From: Bacteroidetes bacterium UBA7662
GTDB lineage: Bacteria; Bacteroidota; Bacteroidia; UBA7662
DNA length: 64,000 nt
Reading direction: 5' to 3'
Assembly (NCBI GenBank): GCA_002483345.1
Contig: DLHS01000015.1
Location: 156,473-220,472 of the forward strand
Below, in pieces: positions 43,835 through 52,776 of the stretch; within the stretch, counting starts at the first letter, position 1; every line of letters starts with the position of its first letter. A program made the position numbers and the translations under genes. The notes beneath the pieces were generated by a model. It saw only the letters and a list, made by a program, of their open reading frames with translations, did no database searches and was not told the origin of the DNA.

Positions 43835-44500
43835 TCAACGACGGCCGAAAATTAAACTCCCGACCCGTACCAGAGAGGCGCCGTATTTCAGGGCGAGCAG
43901 GTAATCGTGCGACATACCCATGGATATTTCCTTGAAATAGGGCCGGTCTGAAAACACGGTGTTCTGCAGCCTTAAAAAGAAACGTTGCAGGGCAATAAAC
44001 TCGCCTTCTATTTTCAGTTCATCTTCCGTTTGGGTGGCAATCCCCATTAAACCACAAATCCGGACATGATGCAGCTCCGGAAATGAAGGATTTCCGATGA
44101 TATCAATAATTTCAGCCTCACTCAAACCAAATTTGGTCTCTTCGTCTGCAATATCAAGTTGTAACAATACATCGATGACACGTCCGTTTTTGGCCGCTTC
44201 CTTATCAATGGTTTGCAGCAGTTTGAAGCTGTCAACCGCATGAATCAGGTGCACATAAGGAGCAATGTATTTAACCTTATTGCTTTGCAGGTGACCTATA
44301 AAATGCCATTCAATGTTTTTCGGAAGCGCAAGATATTTTTCATTGAGTTCCTGCGCCGTAGATTCACCGAAAATCCGTTGTCCGGCTTCATAAGCAGTCA
44401 GTATATCCTGAGCCGGAAATGTCTTGCTCACCGCTACCAGTCTGGCAGATGAACCTTCCAAAGCAGTACGGAGTTGTCTCAAGGCTGTTTCGATACCCAT
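43835..44500 (-). CDS. YggS/PROSC family PLP homeostasis protein
   Basis: The 221-residue protein starts at 44500 (MGIETALRQL), giving the usual family length; the in-frame Met at 44566 would extend into the divergent gene. The PLP-binding Lys26 lies in LVAVSKTFP, followed by the FGES..QE region, HFIGHLQSNK and the C-terminal SMGMSHDY and VRVGSLIFG motifs. These proteins form a single TIM barrel, bind pyridoxal phosphate and keep free PLP and amino-acid pools in balance, with no known catalysis. It is divergent from the DUF4296 gene. Confidence 0.95.
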   Translation of the reverse strand: MGIETALRQLRTALEGSSARLVAVSKTFPAQDILTAYEAGQRIFGESTAQELNEKYLALPKNIEWHFIGHLQSNKVKYIAPYVHLIHAVDSFKLLQTIDKEAAKNGRVIDVLLQLDIADEETKFGLSEAEIIDIIGNPSFPELHHVRICGLMGIATQTEDELKIEGEFIALQRFFLRLQNTVFSDRPYFKEISMGMSHDYLLALKYGASLVRVGSLIFGRR

Positions 44501-44525
44501 TTGTCCTATTTTTACACTTTCATTT

Positions 44526-44894
44526 ATGAAGCGCCTCACAAAATTAACGATAATACCCATGCTCATGGCTGTGGTATCCTGTATCGACAGCCAGGAGTTG
44601 CAAGGTTACCATGACGGGATTCTTCCGCGCGACAGCATGGTAACCCTGATGCTGGAAGTGCAGCTGGTGGAATCTTACCGCAACCTGCAATACATACAGG
44701 GTGCGGGAGACAGCCTGCATGCAGGGCGCATCAAGGGTTTGTACGATGAAGTTTTTGACCGGTACAAGATAACAGCGCAAAGATTTGACTCCTCTTACAA
44801 CTACTATCAGAACCAGGATCCGGTGATACTCGATGCGATGTATACCGAAGTCAACCAACGGCTGAGCGAAGAACTATCGAAAATCCGCCGATGA
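44526..44894 (+). CDS. DUF4296 lipoprotein
   Basis: The 122-residue protein starts at 44526; the lipobox is VVSC. The body is helical with the family pattern ILPRDSMVTLMLEVQLVES near the start and FDSSYNYYQNQDPVILDAMY near the end. DUF4296 proteins are found almost only in Bacteroidota and have no assigned role. Its stop overlaps the mutS2 start by 4 bp (ATGA), so the two are translationally coupled. Confidence 0.85.
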   Translation: MKRLTKLTIIPMLMAVVSCIDSQELQGYHDGILPRDSMVTLMLEVQLVESYRNLQYIQGAGDSLHAGRIKGLYDEVFDRYKITAQRFDSSYNYYQNQDPVILDAMYTEVNQRLSEELSKIRR

Positions 44895-47296
44895 AGCTCA
44901 ACGTTTATCCCGAAGCCCTTTTTCAGAAACTCGAATTCGATCAGGTACTCCAGCTGATTGTTAACAATTGCGTCAGTGAACAAGCCAGAGAAGATGCGGT
45001 GGCACTTCAGCCGATTGCTGACCGTCAGCAACTGACGACGGCCCTGCAGGAGGCCTGGGAGATGTACAACCTTTTGCAGTTCGACAGCCCCTTACCCGAG
45101 GAGAGCATTCCACACATCAAGACTTACCTTCGCATCGCCCGCATCGAAGGCAATTTTTTCGATGAAGAACAGTGTGTAGAACTGCTTAAAATATTGTCGT
45201 ACGCCAAACGGCTGATTGGCTTTTTTGCATCGAGAAAAGAGCAATATCCGGCTCTCTGGGCCATTGCTGCTACAGTAGCTCCCGGCAATCAGGCCATTGC
45301 ATTACTGGAAGCTGTAATTGGCAAAGAGGGGAAGGTAAAACCAAATGCAAGCAAAACCTTGTCGGATATCAGCGGCGACCTGAACCGCCTGCAGCAGGAT
45401 ACCCGCCGTAAACTCGATACTATATTACGCCAGGCCAAAGCCAATGGCTGGGCGGCTGAAACTGGTGCTACCATACGGGATGGACGTTTGGTTTTACCGA
45501 TACTGGCAGAACATAAGCGTAAAATAAAAGGCTTCATCCACGATGAATCCGCGACAGGCCAGACCGTCTATCTGGAGCCTGCGGAATTGTTGGAGCATAA
45601 CAACGATATCCGCAACCTGGAACTTGCTTACCGCCGTGAAATCAGGCGCATCCTGATCCAGCTGACCACCGATTTGCGTCCCTACCTGGGTGATCTGGAA
45701 GGCAGTCACGCACTCGCGGCCCGCTTTGACTTATTGCGTGCCGGTGGCCTGCTGGCCCGCCGTTATCCGATCGTAGCACGTCCTGCCATTCGTAAAAAGC
45801 CCGGTTTCCGCTATACAGGTGCTTTTCATCCGCTTTTGTGGCTCCACCACCAGGCTCAGGGCAAAAAGGTAGTGCCACTCGACCTGATGCTGGATGGTGA
45901 GAAACACATACTCGTCGTTTCCGGACCCAACGCCGGTGGGAAATCTGTCAGCCTGAAAACCATCGGATTACTCCAGTTGATGGGGCAATCCGGCTTACTG
46001 CTTCCGGTAGCTGAAGGCAGTGAAATTGGCATTTTTGAACAGCTGCTGGTAGATCTTGGCGATGAACAAAGCATAGAAAACGACCTTTCGACCTACAGTT
46101 CCCACCTGACCAACATGCGGCATTTCACAGAATATGCCAATGACAAAACCCTGTTCCTCATAGACGAATTTGGTACAGGAACGGATCCGGCACTGGGTGG
46201 GCCAATAGCGGAGGCCATACTTGAAAAAATGCATAGCCTGGGTGCTTATGGGATGGTAAATACCCACTACAGCAACCTGAAACTGCTTGCCGGCCGCTTA
46301 TCCGGTCTGCTAAACGGCGCCATGGGCTTTGATACCCATACCCTTGAACCACGTTATAAACTCGAAATCGGTAAGCCGGGAAGCTCTTTTGCCTTTGAAA
46401 TCGCCGGAAAAATTGGCCTGTCGCCTGAAATTATTGCTGCTGCACGGGCTAAAATAGGAATACAACAACAGGATGTAGAAGTGCTGCTGGTCCAGCTGGA
46501 ACAGGAAAAGGCTGAAATTGACCGTTACAAGCGGTTGATGGAAGAGAAAGACCGCATGCTCGATGAACTGCTTAGCAAAACCGAAACCCGTGAACAGGAA
46601 CTGAAACAGCAGAAACGGCGGATATTGGAGGTTGCCCGGGAAGAAGCAGCGGCCTTGCTCCACAAGGCTAACAAAGAAATAGAAAATACAATACGCGAAA
46701 TCAAAGAGGCCGCAGCCGACCGGGAAATTACGAAAGCAGCCAGAAATAAACTGGAACTGGTAAAAGACGAAGTGCAACAGGCGACCCGATCTGAAAAGCT
46801 GGAAGAAAAACAGTCACAGCAAAAAGAAAAGGCCGAATTACAGCTTACCGTAGGTGGCCATGCCCGTATCCGGGATACACAAACCATTGGGGTAGTGGTA
46901 AGTCTGGGCAAAAATGATGCGGAATTATCCGTGGGAGATCTCCGCATGTCCATCAAAAAAAACCGACTTGAACCTGTGTCTGCCTCTGATGCGCGCAGGC
47001 AACAACGGGCTTCAGGCAGCAGCGTGAAAGTAGTGGCAGGGGCCATCTCAGGATTCAGCCCAAAACTCGATTTAAGGGGTTTCAGGGGCCAGGAGGCCCT
47101 GCAGGAACTCGATCGTTTCCTTGATAAAGCTGTTATGTCGGGTTATGGCCGTCTGGAACTTTTACATGGCAAAGGAGATGGTATACTGAGAAAACTTATA
47201 AGGGAACACCTCAAAAAGCAGCGTTTTGTGGCGGCCTTTGAAAGTGAACATGCCGACCGCGGAGGCGATGGCATTACCCTTGTAGAACTTAAATAG
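44891..47296 (+). CDS. mutS2: MutS2 ATPase/endonuclease
   Basis: The 801-residue protein has the MutS core helices, then the ATPase with Walker A G345-PNAGGKS-352, Walker B-type LFLIDEFGTGTDP and the conserved THYSNLK. A long coiled coil (about 510-640) follows, and a C-terminal Smr nuclease domain has LDLRG and His759 in HGKGDG. It lacks the mismatch-recognition domain of MutS1. MutS2 binds branched DNA to limit recombination, and in several bacteria it acts on collided ribosomes. Length and domain order are complete. Confidence 0.97.
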   Translation: MKLNVYPEALFQKLEFDQVLQLIVNNCVSEQAREDAVALQPIADRQQLTTALQEAWEMYNLLQFDSPLPEESIPHIKTYLRIARIEGNFFDEEQCVELLKILSYAKRLIGFFASRKEQYPALWAIAATVAPGNQAIALLEAVIGKEGKVKPNASKTLSDISGDLNRLQQDTRRKLDTILRQAKANGWAAETGATIRDGRLVLPILAEHKRKIKGFIHDESATGQTVYLEPAELLEHNNDIRNLELAYRREIRRILIQLTTDLRPYLGDLEGSHALAARFDLLRAGGLLARRYPIVARPAIRKKPGFRYTGAFHPLLWLHHQAQGKKVVPLDLMLDGEKHILVVSGPNAGGKSVSLKTIGLLQLMGQSGLLLPVAEGSEIGIFEQLLVDLGDEQSIENDLSTYSSHLTNMRHFTEYANDKTLFLIDEFGTGTDPALGGPIAEAILEKMHSLGAYGMVNTHYSNLKLLAGRLSGLLNGAMGFDTHTLEPRYKLEIGKPGSSFAFEIAGKIGLSPEIIAAARAKIGIQQQDVEVLLVQLEQEKAEIDRYKRLMEEKDRMLDELLSKTETREQELKQQKRRILEVAREEAAALLHKANKEIENTIREIKEAAADREITKAARNKLELVKDEVQQATRSEKLEEKQSQQKEKAELQLTVGGHARIRDTQTIGVVVSLGKNDAELSVGDLRMSIKKNRLEPVSASDARRQQRASGSSVKVVAGAISGFSPKLDLRGFRGQEALQELDRFLDKAVMSGYGRLELLHGKGDGILRKLIREHLKKQRFVAAFESEHADRGGDGITLVELK

Positions 47297-47348
47297 CCGT
47301 AAATTTCACAAACTCATCAGCCGGGGGCACCATATCCCTTCGTCCGCT

Positions 47349-47356
47349 TATCTTTG
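47349..47356 (+). promoter_or_regulatory. candidate -7 element for the CoA-transferase operon
   Basis: TATCTTTG fits TAnnTTTG, 17 bases before the scoA ATG. Confidence 0.5.
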
Positions 47357-47373
47357 TCACAAAGCCTTTTCTC

Positions 47374-48063
47374 ATGCAAAAAGTAGTTGCCGATGCCACC
47401 ACCGCCATTCATGATATCCAGGACGGAGCCACCCTCATGCTGGGCGGTTTCGGATTGTGTGGCATACCTGAAAACTGTATTTCGGCATTGGTCAGCAAAG
47501 GGGTAAAGCAACTTACCTGCATTTCCAACAATGCTGGGGTAGATGATTTCGGCATAGGTCTAATGCTGCAGCAGAAGCAGGTAAAAAAGATGATTTCAAG
47601 TTATGTTGGCGAAAACGCTGAATTTGAAAGGCAATTGTTAAGTGGTGAATTGGAGGTAGAACTGATACCACAAGGAACACTCGCGACCCGTTGTATGGCT
47701 GCAGGATACGGTATGCCGGCCATCTTTACCCCTGCGGGTGTAGGTACTGAAGTCGCTATTGGCAAGGAAACCAGGGTTTTTAACGGCAAGGAATACCTCA
47801 TGGAATACGCTTTTGAGGCTGATTTCGCTATCGTGAAGGCCTGGAAGGGAGACACACACGGTAACCTGATTTTCCGGGCCACGAGTCGTAATTTTAACCC
47901 CCTGATGGCCATGGCCGGTAAGGTGACGATCGCGGAGGTGGAGGAGCTCGTTCCGGCAGGTACGCTTAACCCGAATGAGATACATACCCCGGGCATATAC
48001 GTGCACCGCATCTTTCAGGGCACCCACTACGAGAAACGGATAGAGCAGCGGACTACCCGGTAG
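47374..48063 (+). CDS. scoA: 3-oxoacid CoA-transferase subunit A
   Basis: The 229-residue protein has the class I CoA-transferase A-subunit layout: the glycine-rich GGFGLCGIPENCI loop (about 24-36), CISNNAGVDDFG near 49-60, IPQGTLA and a GVGTEVAIGKE region that binds CoA. With subunit B it moves CoA between succinyl-CoA and acetoacetate, linking ketone bodies and leucine or lysine breakdown to acetyl-CoA. The B-subunit gene, normally immediately downstream, is here 588 bp away, beyond an inserted cassette. Confidence 0.95.
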   Translation: MQKVVADATTAIHDIQDGATLMLGGFGLCGIPENCISALVSKGVKQLTCISNNAGVDDFGIGLMLQQKQVKKMISSYVGENAEFERQLLSGELEVELIPQGTLATRCMAAGYGMPAIFTPAGVGTEVAIGKETRVFNGKEYLMEYAFEADFAIVKAWKGDTHGNLIFRATSRNFNPLMAMAGKVTIAEVEELVPAGTLNPNEIHTPGIYVHRIFQGTHYEKRIEQRTTR

Positions 48064-48073
48064 GGGGCGGGCG

Positions 48074-48118
48074 GTTACACGCGGAGATTTCGCAGAGGTT
48101 CGCGGAGTTTTGTTTTTG
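48074..48118 (+). repeat. left inverted repeat of the cassette
   Basis: It begins 10 bases after the scoA stop and contains the 13-base outer and 16-base inner matches separated by a 4-base spacer (ATTT). It ends in a T-rich run. Confidence 0.7.
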
Positions 48119-48184
48119 AAGCCTCTTTTGTTGCGTTTGGGTCAGATGCTTTGATTTGCCTGAAATCTTCCTTTGGTTTGGGAG

Positions 48185-48565
48185 ATGATAGAAAATGAAA
48201 TATCACACGAGATCATTCGGGCTGCTATTCAGGTTCATAAAACGGTAGGACCGGGTTTGCTTGAGCATGTGTATGAAAAGCTATTGGCCTACGAGTTACA
48301 TAAGGCAGGGTTAAGTTGTTTAACTCAGGTGGCTATTCCGGTCATATATGAAGGTAACAGGATTACAGAAATCGGATTCCGCGCCGATATGATAGTAAAC
48401 GACAAAGTGCTGGTAGAAATAAAATCAGTAGAATGTCTGGCACCTGTTCACCATAAACAGGTACATACCTACCTCAAACTTTCTGACATCCGGTTAGGTC
48501 TTTTAATAAACTTCAACCAGGAAATTGTGACCCAAGGGGTAAAAAGAATTGCAAACAACCTCTAA
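48185..48565 (+). CDS. GxxExxY protein (PD-(D/E)XK nuclease-like fold)
   Basis: The 126-residue protein starts at ATG 48185; an upstream TTG at 48173 is less likely. The name-giving motif is Gly24-x-x-Glu27-x-x-Tyr30 (GLLEHVY). The C-terminal half has Asp68 (FRADMIV) followed by Glu78-x-Lys80 (VEIKSV) and a HHKQVHTYLKL helix, which is the D...ExK arrangement of the PDDEXK_3 family. Active-site residues are therefore present, and DNA or RNA cleavage is possible but unproven for the family. It sits alone between inverted repeats inside the scoA-scoB operon. Confidence 0.88.
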   Translation: MIENEISHEIIRAAIQVHKTVGPGLLEHVYEKLLAYELHKAGLSCLTQVAIPVIYEGNRITEIGFRADMIVNDKVLVEIKSVECLAPVHHKQVHTYLKLSDIRLGLLINFNQEIVTQGVKRIANNL

Positions 48566-48580
48566 CAAATGAATCTTTGT

Positions 48581-48627
48581 AAAAAAAAATCCGCGAACTT
48601 CTGCGTCTCTGCGCCTCCGCGTGTAAC
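48581..48627 (-). repeat. right inverted repeat of the cassette
   Basis: It is the complement of the left end, with a 9-base spacer in place of the left 4-base one, preceded by a nine-A run. It ends 24 bases before the scoB ATG. Confidence 0.7.
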
Positions 48628-48651
48628 AGTAAACATCCTAAAAGCCCCACC

Positions 48652-49305
48652 ATGCTAGACAAACACGGCATAGCCAAACGAATCGCCAAAGAACTCCAGA
48701 ACGGTTACTACGTAAACCTCGGCATAGGCATTCCTACGCTGGTAGCCAACTACATCCCCGAAGGTGTCGAAGTAGTACTCCAGTCAGAGAATGGCTTGCT
48801 TGGCATGGGGCCTTTCCCTCCAGCAGGTGAAGAAGATGCCGATCTGATCAATGCCGGTAAACAAACCATCACCACCATTGCCGGTTCCTCCTTTTTTGAC
48901 TCCGCCATGAGTTTTGGTATGATACGCGCCGGAAAAGTTGATCTGACAGTACTCGGCGCCATGGAAGTAAGCGACACCGGTGACATCGCCAACTGGAAAA
49001 TTCCAGGTAAAATGGTCAAGGGCATGGGAGGAGCCATGGATCTGGTAGCCTCTGCCAAAAACATCATTGTAGCCATGCAGCATGTCAACAAAGCAGGCGA
49101 ATCGAAGTTATTGCCTGCCTGCAGCCTGCCGATAACCGGCCTGAAATGCGTTAAAAAGGTAGTTACTGAACTAGGTTTCTTTGAGATTACCGAAGAAGGC
49201 TTTGTCCTGCGGGAAAGAGCACCGGGTGTAAGTACCGAACAAATCCGCCAGTCAACTGCAGGCCGTTTGGTTGTTCCTGATAACGTACCAGAAATGGAAA
49301 TCTGA
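48652..49305 (+). CDS. scoB: 3-oxoacid CoA-transferase subunit B
   Basis: The 217-residue protein has the catalytic Glu46 in QSENGLLG, which forms the glutamyl-CoA thioester intermediate. Before it is NLGIGIPTLVANY, and after it GGAMDLV, LLPACSLPITG and a C-terminal RERAPG region. All these are standard for B subunits. It works with scoA, from which it is separated by the IR-bounded cassette. Because scoB starts right after the right inverted repeat, its translation depends on read-through across the cassette or a new promoter. Its stop overlaps the GNAT gene start by one base. Confidence 0.95.
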   Translation: MLDKHGIAKRIAKELQNGYYVNLGIGIPTLVANYIPEGVEVVLQSENGLLGMGPFPPAGEEDADLINAGKQTITTIAGSSFFDSAMSFGMIRAGKVDLTVLGAMEVSDTGDIANWKIPGKMVKGMGGAMDLVASAKNIIVAMQHVNKAGESKLLPACSLPITGLKCVKKVVTELGFFEITEEGFVLRERAPGVSTEQIRQSTAGRLVVPDNVPEMEI

Positions 49306-49781
49306 TGCAGGCAGTGCACATACGCCCTTCGGTGATTACAGACATGGAAGCAGTACATGCCCTCATCCATGAATTGGCCGTATTTGAGCAGGCACCTGAT
49401 GAGCATAGCTGCAGCATTGAACAATTGCGGGAGGATGGGTTCGGAGAAAGGCCGGTTTTTGAATGCTGGGTGGCTGAAATCAATGAAAAAATAGTAGGGA
49501 TGATGCTCTTTTATGTGAAATACAGCACCTGGAAAGGCAAGTGTATTTATCTGGATGACATCATTGTTACTGAAAAGGCCAGGGGAAAAGGCGTGGGTCA
49601 TGTTTTGTTAACCCAGCTGATACGCATAGGCCGTGACCGTAAAATGCACCGCCTGGAGTGGCAGGTACTGAACTGGAACGAAGCTGCTATCCGTTTTTAT
49701 GAAAAATATGGGGTTGATTTTGATCAGGATTGGATAAACTGCCGGTTAACTTTTGCGCAATTACAAGCGTTCGCCGACTGA
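49305..49781 (+). CDS. GNAT acetyltransferase, SSAT-like
   Basis: The 158-residue protein has a full GNAT fold. The acetyl-CoA pyrophosphate loop is ARGKGVGHVLL (about 91-101), then LEWQVLNWNEAAIRFYEKYG, the segment shared with diamine/spermidine N1-acetyltransferases and their thialysine-acting relatives. The substrate is therefore probably a small amine, but this is not certain. The ATG shares a base with the scoB stop, so it belongs to the CoA-transferase operon. Confidence 0.9.
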   Translation: MQAVHIRPSVITDMEAVHALIHELAVFEQAPDEHSCSIEQLREDGFGERPVFECWVAEINEKIVGMMLFYVKYSTWKGKCIYLDDIIVTEKARGKGVGHVLLTQLIRIGRDRKMHRLEWQVLNWNEAAIRFYEKYGVDFDQDWINCRLTFAQLQAFAD

Positions 49782-49787
49782 TTATCT

Positions 49788-49795
49788 TAAATTTG
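49788..49795 (+). promoter_or_regulatory. candidate -7 element for aspartate kinase
   Basis: TAAATTTG fits TAnnTTTG, 20 bases before the GTG start at 49816. Confidence 0.45.
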
Positions 49796-49815
49796 CGCGC
49801 ATAATCTGATTTCTT

Positions 49816-51090
49816 GTGAAAGTATTCAAGTTTGGTGGAGCATCTGTAAAAGATCCGGCCGGGGTTAAAAATCTCCGGACGATATTGGCTTTGTACCCGG
49901 AAGAATCGATACTCGTAGTAGTGTCAGCCATGGGTAAGTCAACCAACAAACTGGAGCTGATAGTGCAGGCCTGGTTTACCAATCAGCAACCTGAATGTAT
50001 AGAACACATTGAAGAACTGCGGTTTTACCACCAGGAACTGATCAGAGGCCTGGATATGAGCCATGCAGAGCAGTTTGATGTCATCAAAAAAACCGATGTA
50101 CTGTTTGATCAGTTACGTACGATGACAAGTCTGACCAGCAACAGCAATTACAATGAAAATTATGATCAGGTGGTCGCTTACGGAGAACTTGTCTCTACGA
50201 CCATTCTCAGCGAATACCTGAACCGCAAAGAGGTAGCCAACAGCTGGCTGGACGCCAGAGAATATGTGGTAACCAACGATACTTTCCGCGACGCCCGGGT
50301 GCAGTGGGCCGATACCCAAAAAAGAATCGATACCCTGAAAACAGGAGACAGGCTAACGGCAGGTATTCTCATCACACAGGGATTTATCGGCAGGGTAAAA
50401 GACAAGGCGCTTACCACCACTTTAGGCAGGGAAGGTTCCGACTTTACGGCCTCTATTTTTGCCTTTTGCCTGGGTGCACACGACCTTACCATCTGGAAGG
50501 ATGTCCCGGGTGTACTGAATGCCGATCCTAAACTTTTTCCTTTTGCCGAGAAAATAGATGAGCTGTCGTATGAAGAAGCCGTTGAGATGACTTATTACGG
50601 AGCATCGGTCATCCACCCGAAAACCATCAAGCCACTTCAGAACAAAGGAATTGAGCTGTTTGTGAAATCATTTTTGAATCCGGAGGCTCCCGGCACTGTC
50701 ATCAAAGACCTGGGAGGACAACGAAAATCACCCCCCTGCATCATTGTTAAAAAGAACCAGCGACTTATTTCTTTTGCCGCACGAGATTTCAGCTTTATTG
50801 CAGAAGAGAGTTTGAGTTTCATTTTTGGAGAACTGTACAAACTTGGAATCAAAGCCCATCTTACTCAAAACAGCGCCATCAGCTTCTTTATTTGTGTGGA
50901 CGATGATCCTTTTAAAGTTGATCCGTTTTTGAAGGCTGTCGGCGATAGTTTTGACATCAAAAGCGAAGGGAATCTGAGCGTATGGACTATTCGTCACCAT
51001 TCAGAAAGACTCGAAAAAGGACTGGTACAGGGAAAAACCGTCTTGCTGGAGCAGCGAAACCGCCACACCGTTCAGTATGTGCTGCGTTAA
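49816..51090 (+). CDS. aspartate kinase
   Basis: The 424-residue protein starts with GTG at 49816, giving MKVFKFGGASV, the canonical opening of the amino-acid kinase fold. TTTLGREGSDFTA (about 195-207) and WKDVPGVLNADP (about 222-233) are the aspartate and ATP-binding motifs. The C-terminal third is a pair of ACT domains for feedback control, though shorter and more divergent than in LysC. It makes aspartyl-phosphate for Lys, Thr, Met and cell-wall diaminopimelate. No homoserine dehydrogenase domain is fused. Confidence 0.93.
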   Translation: MKVFKFGGASVKDPAGVKNLRTILALYPEESILVVVSAMGKSTNKLELIVQAWFTNQQPECIEHIEELRFYHQELIRGLDMSHAEQFDVIKKTDVLFDQLRTMTSLTSNSNYNENYDQVVAYGELVSTTILSEYLNRKEVANSWLDAREYVVTNDTFRDARVQWADTQKRIDTLKTGDRLTAGILITQGFIGRVKDKALTTTLGREGSDFTASIFAFCLGAHDLTIWKDVPGVLNADPKLFPFAEKIDELSYEEAVEMTYYGASVIHPKTIKPLQNKGIELFVKSFLNPEAPGTVIKDLGGQRKSPPCIIVKKNQRLISFAARDFSFIAEESLSFIFGELYKLGIKAHLTQNSAISFFICVDDDPFKVDPFLKAVGDSFDIKSEGNLSVWTIRHHSERLEKGLVQGKTVLLEQRNRHTVQYVLR

Positions 51091-51153
51091 AAAGACATTA
51101 GGCAGACACTTAGCAATAGGTTTATCGCTTATTTTTAGACGAAACATCGGCAA

Positions 51154-52776
51154 ATGCTGAGAAAATTAAGCTACCTAAGTCTACTCTTTTTCTTCTTTTC
51201 GGGGCATTTTGATGCAATTGCCCAAATAGCTGAAATCCCCCAGCAGCATGATAAATGTGGCCACACCCAGATGGAAGCCTGGCTGGAAAGCCGTGATCCG
51301 GATTACAAAAAACGAAGGGAAGCGCAGCAGTTGTGGTTTGAAAAACAGCTAAAACTACAAGGAGAAGCACCTGCCCTGCGTGTACAAAGCACCCTCAAAA
51401 TACCGGTGGTCGTCCATGTGATGCACGCCCCGGGAGAAGCCATCGGTACCCAATCTAACATAACAGATGCTCAGATACGAAGCCAGATAGTGGTTTTGAA
51501 TGAGGATTTCCGAAAAATGGCAGGCTCAAGAGGGTTTAACACCCATCCGGTAGGTGCGGACAGCGAAATTGAATTTTGCCTGGCCACGTTAGACCCGAAC
51601 GGGAATCCAACCACTGGCATCAACCGGGTATCCTACGCCAATTCCAATAATCATGGCTTTGGAAATGACCAAAGTATGAAAGCCCTCAGTATCTGGCCGA
51701 CTCACAAGTATCTCAATATCTGGATTGTTAAAAACATGGGCGGGATATTGGGATATGCCTATTTACCATCCGATATGGCCACCGATCCCGACAGGACTCA
51801 AATAGATGGGGTTGTTATAGGCTGCCGCTATTTTGGAAGTCGCGACAAACAGGACCTGGGAGAGGTATTTAACCTGGCCACTAATTTTGATCTGGGAAGA
51901 ACCACCACCCATGAGGTAGGCCACTACCTGAATCTCCTGCATATATGGGGTGACGGCGATTGTACCATCGATGACGATGTAAATGATACACCCAACTGCA
52001 GCGGACAGTATTTCGGCTGTGGGGTGCCTCCGGTACAATGTGGCAATACCCGTATGATTGAAAATTACATGGACTACAGCGACGACCGCTGTATGAACAT
52101 CTATACGGAAGGGCAAAAAACACGTATGCGCACAGCATTGACTGTTTATCCGTTCAGGGCATCGTTGTATAATCCTGCCAATATTATGGCCACAGGCTGT
52201 TCAGATTCCAACATTGTAGCCTATGCCGATACTTTTTACATCATCAATGGTAACAACCAGCTTGTACGCATCAACCAGCTTGCCACCAATAACCTGCAGG
52301 TAAGAGTGGTTAATCAGTTAGGCGGTGGATATGCTAATCATCCGGTTCGTTATGAGTTGATTACCCAACCTGCAGGGAGTCAGCTTTTTTTGGATACCGT
52401 TGTAAATACTACCGGCAACGGTACCGTGAATATACCTTTCAGAATCGGAGGTATTCCGGGTGAATATGTTGTCAGGGCAACAACCAGCGTAGCACGGGGA
52501 GGTCAGGTAGATTTTCAGCTGAGAGCCATTTCTACCGCTTCGGTTTACCCTAATCCCTTTGAAAAAGAAGTGATTATCAAACTTGACTTGCCGGCAGAGG
52601 AAAATGTAAAGGTGCAGGTATTTGATTTAAGCGGAAGGCTGGTACTGGGTAAGGATTACGCTGTTAAAACCAGCTTTATACTTGATATGGAAGGCTTCCC
52701 GGAGGGTTTATACACCATCAGGGTTATCAGCAGTCAGCTAACCGATTTTTTCAGAGTAGTGAAAATGAATCTGTGA
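51154..52776 (+). CDS. M43 cytophagalysin-type metalloprotease with T9SS sorting domain
   Basis: The 540-residue protein has a signal peptide ending near residue 25. A pro-region is followed by the pappalysin/cytophagalysin catalytic domain with zinc motif His253-Glu-x-x-His257-x5-His263 (HEVGHYLNLLH) and the Met-turn MDYSDD about 50 residues later. A Cys-rich segment around 285-300 fits disulphides. A beta-sandwich follows, and residues 465-540 (VYPNPFEKEV, FDLSGRL, PEGLYTIRV) form a type A T9SS sorting domain. It is an exported surface or secreted protease for protein degradation. Its stop touches the start of a phosphodiesterase gene. Confidence 0.95.
   Translation: MLRKLSYLSLLFFFFSGHFDAIAQIAEIPQQHDKCGHTQMEAWLESRDPDYKKRREAQQLWFEKQLKLQGEAPALRVQSTLKIPVVVHVMHAPGEAIGTQSNITDAQIRSQIVVLNEDFRKMAGSRGFNTHPVGADSEIEFCLATLDPNGNPTTGINRVSYANSNNHGFGNDQSMKALSIWPTHKYLNIWIVKNMGGILGYAYLPSDMATDPDRTQIDGVVIGCRYFGSRDKQDLGEVFNLATNFDLGRTTTHEVGHYLNLLHIWGDGDCTIDDDVNDTPNCSGQYFGCGVPPVQCGNTRMIENYMDYSDDRCMNIYTEGQKTRMRTALTVYPFRASLYNPANIMATGCSDSNIVAYADTFYIINGNNQLVRINQLATNNLQVRVVNQLGGGYANHPVRYELITQPAGSQLFLDTVVNTTGNGTVNIPFRIGGIPGEYVVRATTSVARGGQVDFQLRAISTASVYPNPFEKEVIIKLDLPAEENVKVQVFDLSGRLVLGKDYAVKTSFILDMEGFPEGLYTIRVISSQLTDFFRVVKMNL

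Larger units (their letters stand above)
48074..48627. mobile_element. inverted-repeat-bounded mini-cassette carrying a GxxExxY gene
   Basis: The ends are complementary: 48074-48086 (GTTACACGCGGAG) with 48615-48627 exactly, then 48091-48106 with 48590-48605 at 15 of 16 positions (CGCAGAGGTTCGCGGA type), followed inside by T- and A-rich runs. The 554-bp unit holds only one ORF (48185-48565) and separates scoA from scoB, which are normally adjacent. No transposase and no obvious target duplication were seen. Whether it is mobile is inference. Confidence 0.6.

Noticed and set aside
48061..48190. Target-site duplication around the GxxExxY cassette
   Set aside because: The bases outside the two inverted repeats (left GGGCGGGCG, right AGTAAACA) do not match, so no duplication can be claimed.
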